DNA of 64,000 nt from DATIBQ01 sp964573395 (GTDB taxonomy: Bacteria > Patescibacteriota > Minisyncoccia > Phycocordibacterales > UBA9973). Each line of letters begins with the position of its first letter. Within the stretch, counting starts at the first letter, position 1. Under the pieces are notes generated by a model. The model worked only from the letters and a program-made list of their open reading frames with translations. It was not told the DNA's origin and searched no databases. The stretch covers positions 30,099-94,098 of the forward strand of contig CAZNJI010000003.1 in assembly GCA_964573395.1 (NCBI GenBank), given 5' to 3'. The translations under genes and the position numbers were made by a program. This document shows positions 57,761 to 64,000 of the stretch, piece by piece.

Positions 57761-58595
57761 ACTTGCTAAATTACATACGCTGAAAAAAATAACTTTGCAT
57801 GACGCCGAGATAGCCAGCTTGCGCGGCAAGCTGGCGCGCTACGTCAGCGAAAATCCGAAGCTCGAACCGCAGAGCCTTTTTGAACGCGGCCTCAATCACG
57901 GGTTTCGCATCGTATTCTCATCTTTTATGTTTCTCATACTCATTGGCGGATCCGTTTCAGCAGTTGCGAACAGTTCCCTTCCCGGCGATCCGCTCTATGC
58001 ATTCAAGCTCAACGTCAACGAAGAAATAAAAGGGTTGCTGGTGAGCGACACTTCTGAAGAAAAAGTTGCATGGCAGCAGCAGCGCATTGAAAACCGATTC
58101 AAGGAAATTAGGCTTTTGGCTGAGACGCAAACGCTTACCAAAGAAAAACAGGCGGTCGTTCAGAAGGCCCTTTCGAACCATGCAACCGAATTGGCAACTG
58201 AAATTTCTACCCTCTCCGTTGAACAGCCTGAAGCGGCATTGAAAGTTACCGCAAAGCTTGAAGAATCGCTGAAAGCGGAGAAAAGCGCGCTTGAGTCCGT
58301 CATGAGCACGGAAGGAACCGAAGAAAACACGCTTACCGCGGCAGTCGATGCAGCAATTGCAACGGTTGCAAAAGAAGAAGACAAGATCATCCAGCAAGAG
58401 CTCGATGAGCTTGAAGAAGAAATTCTTGGAACGGAAGAGTCAGAAGCAGTCAGTGATGCGCTCGTTCCATTCGATGCAGAAGCAGAAATTGAAACGGATG
58501 CTACGGTTAACGGCGAAGTAGAAGGTGAAGCGGTGGACGAAGACGGAAACCCTATCAATCCAACCGAAGAAGCTACTGATTCCGACGAGGATTAA
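57750..58595 (+). CDS. DUF5667 membrane protein, putative anti-sigma
   Basis: 281 residues: a cytoplasmic N-terminus (1-50), one transmembrane helix (about 53-75, IVFSSFMFLILIGGSVSAVANS), then the DUF5667 start SLPGDPLYAFKLNVNEEIKGLLVSDTSEEKVAWQQQRIENRFKEIRLLAE. Long helical segments follow, then an Asp/Glu/Thr-rich disordered C-terminus. Overlap with the ECF sigma gene supports an anti-sigma role. Its end overlaps the convergent lamin-tail gene by 23 nt. Confidence 0.75.
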   Translation: MEHKLAKLHTLKKITLHDAEIASLRGKLARYVSENPKLEPQSLFERGLNHGFRIVFSSFMFLILIGGSVSAVANSSLPGDPLYAFKLNVNEEIKGLLVSDTSEEKVAWQQQRIENRFKEIRLLAETQTLTKEKQAVVQKALSNHATELATEISTLSVEQPEAALKVTAKLEESLKAEKSALESVMSTEGTEENTLTAAVDAAIATVAKEEDKIIQQELDELEEEILGTEESEAVSDALVPFDAEAEIETDATVNGEVEGEAVDEDGNPINPTEEATDSDED

Positions 58596-59838
58596 TTTTC
58601 TCCAAAAGCAGGAAAAGACCGAAGGCGGCAAGTATGAGCGCGCCGAACCCAAGATAGAGCCAAAATGATTGGCTCTTTTTCGCCGCATCTTCTTCGAGCA
58701 CTGCCAAAGCCGAAAGTTCAGGAGCAGGTTCTGCGGCGCTTTCTACGGAAAGAACGGCCGGACGGTTTGCGCTTGTTTCGACCCTTTTTACCGCGCTGCT
58801 TACGACGGTTTTAGGTTTTACCACGGCAGCCATGTTTCCTTCAGAATCCATAAGGATCGGCTCTGCGGTAAAAATATGCATGCCGAGGCGAGATGCGGGA
58901 ACATGAATGGTGCTCCCGGCGTTTAAAAGCGTATACCGCGGAAAAACGAAAGAATTATTTCCCGAGGCAAGTTTCCAGTTCCGCAGCTCTACCGTCTGCT
59001 TCCCCTTATTGGCAAGAACGACCGTTTGCGCATCAGGCTGCGAGAGTTCTATCCCCGCAAGAACGACGTTGGCCGTAAATTGCCCGGTAGCTATCGGCTC
59101 TTCCTGTTTTTCATTCTTGAAGTATGCCAGCGTCACCGTATATTTCCCCGGATATTTGAAACTGTACAGAAATGGCTGCAGCTCCTTGGATTCTTCCGCA
59201 TATCCGTCTCCCGAGCTCCAGATAAAATAGCCGACCTGTGTTGTTCCGCCCGGAATTTCAACGGTTGCCTGCATGGTCTCGGGAATCCCCGCAACGAAAT
59301 AAGACGGGTGGCTTATGATAACGCGCGGTTCTTTCAGTACTAGTGTTTCCTCTTTCTTTTTCGAACTTCCTGAAGAAGACCGGGTAACGATTGTTTCCGC
59401 ATCGTCATTTTCTGAAGAAGCATCATTTTCATGAGCGGCAGCATTTTCGCTTCCGGGGGTCGGAGCGGCTGTTTTCCATGATCCTTCAGAGAACTGCATC
59501 GTTTCTTTCGTTTCAGCGTTCCCTGCGGGCCAGCCTGAGGCAAACGAAAGCGTATCGATTATTTCTCCGCTCGCATTCTGCAGCAGCATGTCTTCGCCGG
59601 TATTGGCAAGCCCTGATCCGCCAAAGGATCCTGCTTCATCGGAAATTCCCGGCAACGGATCGGGAACGCTCGGCGTCGTCCGCTCAATAACCAAGTAGCC
59701 CCCTCCGGGAATTTCTTTCGAAAGAGAGAAAAGTACGGTTTCTCCTCCCGCTTCATAGAGCTTCCATCCCGAAAGAGAGACGGCATCCGTTCCGTCATTA
59801 TGCAGTTCGATCCATTCGCCGAAGCTGCTTTCAACAGT
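58573..59838 (-). CDS. Lamin-tail-domain surface protein (N-terminus lost in gap)
   Basis: 422 codons after the gap. Domains: part of a first LTD (VESSFGEWIELHNDGTDAVSLSGWKLYEAGG...GGYLVIERTTPS), a Ser/Glu-rich linker, a PKD-like domain (FIWSSGDGYAEESKELQPFLYSFKYPGKYTVTLAYF) and a second LTD (IELSQPDAQTVVLANKGKQTVELRNWKLASGNNSFVFPRYTLLNAG). It ends in a C-terminal transmembrane anchor (about 390-412) with basic residues after it. It is a surface-exposed, C-terminally anchored protein. The 5' end is missing because of the 100-N gap, so the reading frame from 61443 is a false fusion. Confidence 0.8.
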   Translation of the reverse strand, partial: TVESSFGEWIELHNDGTDAVSLSGWKLYEAGGETVLFSLSKEIPGGGYLVIERTTPSVPDPLPGISDEAGSFGGSGLANTGEDMLLQNASGEIIDTLSFASGWPAGNAETKETMQFSEGSWKTAAPTPGSENAAAHENDASSENDDAETIVTRSSSGSSKKKEETLVLKEPRVIISHPSYFVAGIPETMQATVEIPGGTTQVGYFIWSSGDGYAEESKELQPFLYSFKYPGKYTVTLAYFKNEKQEEPIATGQFTANVVLAGIELSQPDAQTVVLANKGKQTVELRNWKLASGNNSFVFPRYTLLNAGSTIHVPASRLGMHIFTAEPILMDSEGNMAAVVKPKTVVSSAVKRVETSANRPAVLSVESAAEPAPELSALAVLEEDAAKKSQSFWLYLGFGALILAAFGLFLLLEKINPRRNQ

Positions 59839-59938
59839 NNNNNNNNNNNNNNNNNNNNNNNNNNNNNNNNNNNNNNNNNNNNNNNNNNNNNNNNNNNNNN
59901 NNNNNNNNNNNNNNNNNNNNNNNNNNNNNNNNNNNNNN
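59839..59938. other. Assembly gap (100 N) between two different genes
   Basis: Exactly 100 N. The flanking sequences show no overlap. The gap removes the 3' end of the conjugation-type ATPase gene and the 5' end of the lamin-tail gene; its real length is unknown. Confidence 0.95.
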
Positions 59939-61443
59939 GTTTGAAATGCGTTTCTAAACGGCTGATGGGTTTCCGGTCGTTCCGCTCGCGGCTCAAACGA
60001 ACGAGTTGGCTTTGGGCGAGGAGTAAAGCCATTATTCGGCCGCAATGGCGGTTGTTGGTTTGATTGGAAATTCCCGCGCTGTTCGCCGCCTTGGCTAAAC
60101 GATTGCCGATCGCGAGGAACGTACGGCTTTTTCGGTTCTGGCGGCGTTTCCTCTTTTACATAAAATTCTTCAATGCTGTTTTGAACGCTCTCCTTCGATG
60201 CGGCATATGTCTTGCGGGAATACTCGATGACGTCGTCTTTGTATGAAATTTCAGGAAACGGGATCGGCGGAAGCGTTGTCGCAGAAAATGGTTTTGACCC
60301 CATGCCGTCAATCATGAGCGTCAGGTATATCTGCGCCATGCCAAGGCTGACGAGGTCGTTTGCGGTAAATTCCGATGAGAACACCTTCTCGAGGAGTTCC
60401 GCGTCAAGCGGACCGACGCGGAAACTGATGGTCGTTCCGACGTTGCCGAATACGGCATCGCGCACCTGCTCTTCCATTTGCGCTACGTACTGGTGCGCAA
60501 TCGTCAGGTTCAGCTTGTACTTCCGGGCCTCTGCCAGAATGTTCGCGAACGTTTCGTTCGCAAACGATTGGAATTCATCGACGTAAAAGTAAAAATTCGG
60601 AAGTTCCGCAAGTTTCGTCGGGTGCACGTCGGCGCGCGACATTGCCGAGAGATAGATTTTGGTAATCAGCATGCTCCCGAGCAGGCTCGTGTTCTGCTCG
60701 CCTATTTTTCCTTTTGAAAGGTTCATGACGATGATCTTTCCCTCGTCCATCGCCCGGCGAAAATCAAAGCTCGACTTCGGCTGTCCGATCATGTTTCGAA
60801 TCAGCGGATTCGCTGAAAATTGCCCGATCTTGTTTTGAATCGCCGCGCCCGCCTCTTGCATGTAGCGATCGCCGTATTTGGCAAATTCATCAAGCCAGAA
60901 TGTTTTAACGCCAGGGTCGGTTACGTTTTCAACAACTTTTTTTCGATACTCTTTATCGGCAAGCATCCGGTTCACCCCCAAGAGCGTCGCCCCGGGATAC
61001 TCCAAGAGCGCAAAGAGGATGTTGTTCAAAATGTATTCCATGCGGGCGCTCCAGGCATCAACCCAGATTTTCTTGAAGGTGCTCATGAGCCCCGAAACGA
61101 CGAAATGGCGCTTGTCGGCGCCGACGTCTTCAAGAATGTTGAATGAAATCGGATACTCGGTATCAAACGGCGCGAAGTAGATGACGTCTGTAATGCGGTG
61201 CTGCGGAATGTATTCGAGAATTTTGTCGGCGAAACTGCCGTGCGGATCAAGAATGCCGACCCCATTGCCATTCGCCACGTCCTGCACGGCCATATTCTCT
61301 AAAAGCGTTGATTTACCGACACCGGTTTTTCCGATGACGTACATGTGGCGAGCTCTATCTTTTGCCTTAATGCCAAATTTTGTTTTCTGATTCCGAAAAT
61401 CAGTTTCGGCAAAATAGGTAATTTGCTCGGGATCGTATCGCAT
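59939..61443 (-). CDS. Conjugation-type ATPase (TraG/VirB4-like), C-terminus lost in gap
   Basis: About 501 codons before the gap. Walker A is HMYVIGKTGVGKSTLLENMAVQD (residues about 33-55), followed by GVGILDPHGSFADKILEYIP. Walker B is FYFYVDEFQSFANETFANILAEARKYKLNLTIAHQYVAQM with the sensor Q. The C-terminal tail is Pro/Gln-rich. This is the pattern of type IV secretion coupling or transfer ATPases widespread in Patescibacteria. TATACT ends 9 nt before the ATG. It is not adjacent to other T4SS genes here. A possible partner is the DUF8128-like protein at 16938. Confidence 0.85.
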
Positions 61444-61458
61444 GATGACCCCAGTATA

Positions 61459-62202
61459 TCATTTTAAGGCTTCAGGATGCTTCTTGCTCCACGCATACAG
61501 GACGATGGCGGCTGACACCGCGGCATTAAGCGATTCAGCGCGCGGATGCATGGGAATGGAAAGCTTAATATCGCAGAGCTCGAGCGTTTTCTGCCGAATC
61601 CCTTCCCCTTCGTTGCCGATGATGAATACGGCCGGCGCGTCAAAATTTTCCGCTCCAAGTTCCGTCGTGCCGCCCATGGCAAGCCCATAAATCCAAAACC
61701 CTTTGTCTTTCAGCGTTCGCAGGCTCTGGTTCACGTTTCCAATTCGCACCAGCGGGATGCGGAATGCCATACCGACGGAAGCTTTAATGACCGCTCCGGT
61801 AATCGGCGCCTGGTTATGTTCCGGCATTAAAATGGCACTCGCACCAAGCGCGGCGGCAGAACGGATAATTGCCCCGACGTTATGGGGATCTTGCAGCTCA
61901 TCCAAGAGCACCACTGAAGTGTGGTTATGTACTGAAAGAGAACCGAGAAAGTCTTCAAATTCTTTTACGAGAACGGCAGTATCAATGAGCGCAATGATGC
62001 CTTGGTGCGCAGCTTCTTCTGCTACCTGGCGCGGCGCTTCGCCTTTGAGCGGAGCAACGGGAATATTCTTCTGTTGTAGCAGGGTTCGTATTTCTTGTTC
62101 CACTGCGTCGGCAAGAAAAACTTTCTTTAATGCCTCCGGCGCATGAGCGAGCGCTTCCACGAGCGCGTGCCTTCCGTACATGTAAATTTTTTCTGATTTC
62201 AT
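61459..62202 (-). CDS. rlmB: SPOUT-family RNA 2'-O-methyltransferase (RlmB/TrmH type)
   Basis: 247 residues from ATG 62202. There is an N-terminal substrate-binding domain (YMYGRHALVEALAHAPEALKKVFLAD...RQVAEEAAHQGIIALI) and a SPOUT knot with VVLLDELQDPHNVGAIIRSAAALGASAILMPEHNQ, FIIGNEGEGIRQKTLELCDIKLSIPM and ESLNAAVSAAIVLYAW. Most likely it methylates 23S rRNA G2251. TrmH or another rRNA target is possible. It begins 7 nt after the sensor gene stop. Confidence 0.92.
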   Translation of the reverse strand: MKSEKIYMYGRHALVEALAHAPEALKKVFLADAVEQEIRTLLQQKNIPVAPLKGEAPRQVAEEAAHQGIIALIDTAVLVKEFEDFLGSLSVHNHTSVVLLDELQDPHNVGAIIRSAAALGASAILMPEHNQAPITGAVIKASVGMAFRIPLVRIGNVNQSLRTLKDKGFWIYGLAMGGTTELGAENFDAPAVFIIGNEGEGIRQKTLELCDIKLSIPMHPRAESLNAAVSAAIVLYAWSKKHPEALK

Positions 62203-62209
62203 AGAGAGA

Positions 62210-63274
62210 TTATTTTTCCGGAGAAGCAATGTCGGTAACGTCCTGAATAATGCCGGCAAAACGGATTGCCGTGCCGGTTTCAGACCGCTCGACGTTTCCG
62301 TAAATGTGATACACGCGGTACTGATTGTCACCGGTCGTAATGCGGCAGTCGAACGAGTGGTAATTCTCGCTCTTCGTTTTCATTTCTTCCACAAAATGAA
62401 CGAATGAATCCAGATCGTCCGGATGGACTTTCGCCAAGAAATCGGCCACGGCGATTTTCTGGTCAGACTGCAGCTGGAAGAGCGGCGCAAAGAGCGCATC
62501 GATTAACACGGTTTGCTCAGGAATGTACACGATGAATCTTCCCACCTGGGCAAGCTCCTGCGTCTTCATGAGATGCGCTTCTTCCAACTTGAGCTTCTGG
62601 TTAGCGGTTTCCAACCGGTGCACCGAATCTTTCGCCTGGCGAAATTTTGCAGAGAGAGAAAATGCCAGTACCGCCAACAGGATGCCGATGACCGTTATCA
62701 TGAAGCGGATGAAATTGATTTGCTCATGCCAGACGCGGGTGGCGATGTCGATGCCAAGTTCGGCAACGAGTTCTCCGGTATTTCCATCGCGGATCGGCGC
62801 ATAGCCGGTAATCCACTCGCCCCACCGGTCGGCGCTTGGGCCGTCCGTATATGGCACGGCGTTAAAGTAGCCCTTGATTTCAGATTCGGTCGTTTCGTCG
62901 AATACTTGGCCTGGCGGCGAATAGTCCTCCGACGTTGGCGGTTCTGAATCAACGTAGAAGAACAGCTTCTGAATGTCGCTTCGGTATCCCATCAGGTAGA
63001 CGAAACGAATGTCCGGATTATTCTCGCGGAACAACGTGAGCGCATTCTTAATCCGCTGGTATGCCGAATTCTCAAGATCAAGCGTCGTGCCGGAAAGAGA
63101 TTTAATGTCGGCAGGATTCACCAAGAGCGCGGCATTTTTTGCATGAATCTCAAGCTGCGTCCGTTGGCGATTGTCGACTCCTTTGGCGATCAGCCCGGCA
63201 ATAAAAAACCCCGCTACGGCAACAGTGATGCTCAGAAGAATGGCGGGGATAAATCTGCTGAAAGACTGCTTCAT
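62210..63274 (-). CDS. Membrane sensor with Cache-like ectodomain and PAS domain, no output domain
   Basis: 354 residues: TM1 (about 9-30), an extracytoplasmic Cache-like domain (about 35-188, with RFVYLMGYRSDIQKLFFYVDSEP and WITGYAPIRDGNTGELVAELGIDI), TM2 (about 193-212), a coiled coil (about 215-245), and a PAS/PAC fold (about 247-350, with FSCR-like FDCRITTGDNQYRVYHIYGNVERSETGTAIRFAGIIQDVTDI). No kinase, GGDEF, EAL or methyl-accepting domain follows. TGC-TACACT ends 7 nt before the ATG. It is cotranscribed with rlmB. Signal output must come from a partner, or the gene is truncated. Confidence 0.75.
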   Translation of the reverse strand: MKQSFSRFIPAILLSITVAVAGFFIAGLIAKGVDNRQRTQLEIHAKNAALLVNPADIKSLSGTTLDLENSAYQRIKNALTLFRENNPDIRFVYLMGYRSDIQKLFFYVDSEPPTSEDYSPPGQVFDETTESEIKGYFNAVPYTDGPSADRWGEWITGYAPIRDGNTGELVAELGIDIATRVWHEQINFIRFMITVIGILLAVLAFSLSAKFRQAKDSVHRLETANQKLKLEEAHLMKTQELAQVGRFIVYIPEQTVLIDALFAPLFQLQSDQKIAVADFLAKVHPDDLDSFVHFVEEMKTKSENYHSFDCRITTGDNQYRVYHIYGNVERSETGTAIRFAGIIQDVTDIASPEK

Positions 63275-63298
63275 GAAAGCTAGTGTAGCATAAAAGGA

Positions 63299-63511
63299 TT
63301 ATGGAATTCTCGTTCCCCAGTCAACCCGATTCCATGCCCGTTCATGCATAAAGTACATCACGATGCTCACGACATTGGAAACGAGCACGAGCAAGAATGT
63401 TTGCGTTGCGCTTTGGGTAATCAGGTACGCGATGGTTGAATCAATGACAATGCTCAGAATTCGATACGTAATAGCCTTCAAGAGAGACCGCTTTCTTTTT
63501 TCGCGATGCAT
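63299..63511 (-). CDS. DUF2061 small membrane protein
   Basis: 70 residues from ATG 63511 with two transmembrane helices. The sequence KRSLLKAITYRILSIVIDSTIAYLI...NVVSIVMYFMHERAWNRVDWG matches the DUF2061 signature (R-S-x-x-K-x-x-T-x-R ... HER-x-W). The function is unknown. The longer frame to 63670 is excluded by TGC-TATAAT, 6 nt before this ATG. An inverted repeat overlaps the promoter spacer. Confidence 0.85.
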   Translation of the reverse strand: MHREKRKRSLLKAITYRILSIVIDSTIAYLITQSATQTFLLVLVSNVVSIVMYFMHERAWNRVDWGTRIP

Positions 63512-63517
63512 CGCTTT

Positions 63518-63541
63518 ATTATAGCAATACCTGCGGTATTG
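63518..63541 (-). promoter_or_regulatory. DUF2061 promoter with inverted repeat in the spacer
   Basis: On the minus strand TGC-TATAAT (63526-63518), 6 nt to ATG. CAATACC-TGC-GGTATTG (63525-63541) is a perfect 7-bp inverted repeat that lies just upstream of the -10, a plausible operator position. Confidence 0.5.
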
Positions 63542-63542
63542 A

Positions 63543-63880
63543 AATAAAAAAAGCCCCAGCACATGCGGGGGCCTTAGAATCGACTCCGTTTTCAGGAGTA
63601 GGGCGAAATTATGAGGTGTAAAAAAGTAACAGCAGTTAATGCGGGCTAAAGACAGTGCTGGAATTTCCAACCGGTTAGGAAACCACCAACAGCTGCCTTA
63701 GCTCGCGACGCGTAATGTCTCAGACGCTTTATCTAACTTATTTGTAAGAATAAAACGTATACCTGACACATTGCCATTCTGCACTTTCGCCTCTCCTGTC
63801 CATTCCGTAAGGAATGAACGGGAAAATTTCGTTAAAGAACAGGATTGGTAATGTATCACGGTCGAAATGAACGAGTCAAG
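63543..63880 (-). ncRNA. Candidate transcript with terminator, possible small ORF or structured RNA
   Basis: The 415-nt stretch between DUF2061 and tRNA-Ala has no convincing gene. The minus strand has TAAAAT at 63890 and ends in GCCCC-(loop)-GGGGC followed by T7 (63575-63545). Inside are ACTCC/GGAGT (63582-63598) and CATTCC/GGAATG (63801-63816) hairpins. A 62-codon frame (63698-63886) overlaps the -10 at its ATG, so translation from that ATG is unlikely. I cannot identify an RNA class. tmRNA-like words on the plus strand did not hold up. Confidence 0.3.
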
Positions 63881-63908
63881 TTGCATTTTACCGGTTTTCT
63901 CGTAGAAT
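63881..63908 (+). promoter_or_regulatory. tRNA-Ala promoter
   Basis: TTGCAT (63881-63886), 16 nt, TAGAAT (63903-63908), 18 nt before the mature tRNA. The minus-strand TAAAAT at 63890-63885 overlaps its -35. Confidence 0.6.
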
Positions 63909-63926
63909 AAAGAACGTTTTATATGC

Positions 63927-63999
63927 GGGCCTATAGCTCAGTTGGTAGAGCAGCGCTTTTGCAAAGCGAAGGTCAGGAGTTCGAATCTCCTTAGGTCCA
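63927..63999 (+). tRNA. tRNA-Ala(TGC)
   Basis: 73 nt. The acceptor GGGCCTA pairs with TAGGTCC (one G-U), the anticodon stem GCGCT/AGCG(A) encloses TTTGCAA (anticodon TGC), and the T arm is AGGAG-TTCGAAT-CTCCT. CCA is not encoded. Confidence 0.95.
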
Positions 64000-64000
64000 C

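Noticed and set aside
58573..61443. Single 956-codon gene spanning the 59839-59938 gap
   Set aside because: The two halves belong to unrelated families (transfer ATPase, lamin-tail surface protein), and the frame continuity depends on the arbitrary 100-N length.
63543..63730. tmRNA-like words (GGGGGC...TCGACTCC and a TTAGCTCGCGACGCGTAA tag-like end) on the plus strand
   Set aside because: No matching 3' tRNA-like domain with TTCGA and CCA was found downstream before tRNA-Ala, and the 5' segment forms a local ACTCC/GGAGT hairpin that tmRNA lacks.
1..63999. CRISPR arrays
   Set aside because: No regularly spaced direct repeats and no cas genes were seen; the repeats present are single duplications or the three scattered ACGA-hairpin copies.

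Overview
The window looks like a chromosomal segment of a Patescibacteria (Candidate Phyla Radiation) genome, most likely of the Parcubacteria/Paceibacteria type. That placement is an inference from family content, not from a marker phylogeny. Signs are: very dense packing; trimmed or degenerate versions of universal enzymes (AlaRS without its C-terminal domain, a 721-residue ValRS, a PriA homologue that has lost every helicase motif, a family-4-like uracil-DNA glycosylase lacking two Fe-S cysteines); a class I lysyl-tRNA synthetase; membrane families familiar from Patescibacteria; and almost no biosynthesis. UGA is used as a normal stop. Most strong -10 boxes lie only 6-9 nt upstream of the start codon, so much of the transcriptome looks leaderless, and Shine-Dalgarno motifs are nearly absent.

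Layout. 1-9.3 kb (minus): class I lysS (cut by the window edge), dnaJ, a 25-codon basic micro-ORF, dnaK, grpE, then the infA-rpmJ-rpsM-rpsK-rpsD-rpoA-rplQ-rplM-rpsI operon. 9.6-23.1 kb (minus): a PilM-like/membrane-anchored pair, alaS, mgtC-like, mnmA, a DnaQ-type exonuclease, mltG, two membrane proteins, a region-4-only sigma-like regulator, rseP, frr, a clamp-loader delta-prime-like protein and mreB. 23.2-29.5 kb (plus): degenerate priA, rpsU, ybeY, ftsA, ftsZ, trxB and tRNA-Ser.

29.5-36 kb is the most accessory-like part: a MazG-type pyrophosphohydrolase, a GC-rich TIM-barrel-like gene with the only strong Shine-Dalgarno seen, a multi-hairpin intergenic RNA candidate with its own terminator, orphan small proteins, tRNA-Val and tRNA-Glu with a duplicated tRNA 3' end, and a guanylate-kinase-like gene. 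34.6-49.9 kb: tsaD, valS, prsW-like, hsp20, tRNAs, a glutaredoxin, a DivIC/FtsB-like protein, lepA preceded by a 37-codon leader ORF made from a partial copy of its own 5' end, murJ, an O-antigen-ligase-like TPR protein and leuS. 50-64 kb: DUF5671-type and DUF1003-like membrane proteins, a Bacteroidota-like RpoD-type sigma factor, ychF, udg, a methyltransferase, a type II NADH dehydrogenase-like protein, an ECF sigma/DUF5667 pair, a lamin-tail surface protein, a conjugation-type ATPase, rlmB, a PAS sensor, a DUF2061 protein and tRNA-Ala.

Two 100-N gaps (54376-54475 and 59839-59938) are assembly joins. The first is flanked by identical 55-bp sequences, so the two contig ends overlap and udg is intact. 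The second joins two different genes into one false reading frame. Functionally the window combines translation, chaperones, cell division and shape (FtsZ, FtsA, MreB, MurJ, MltG, DivIC-like) and membrane surveillance with little metabolism, as expected for a host-dependent ultrasmall cell.
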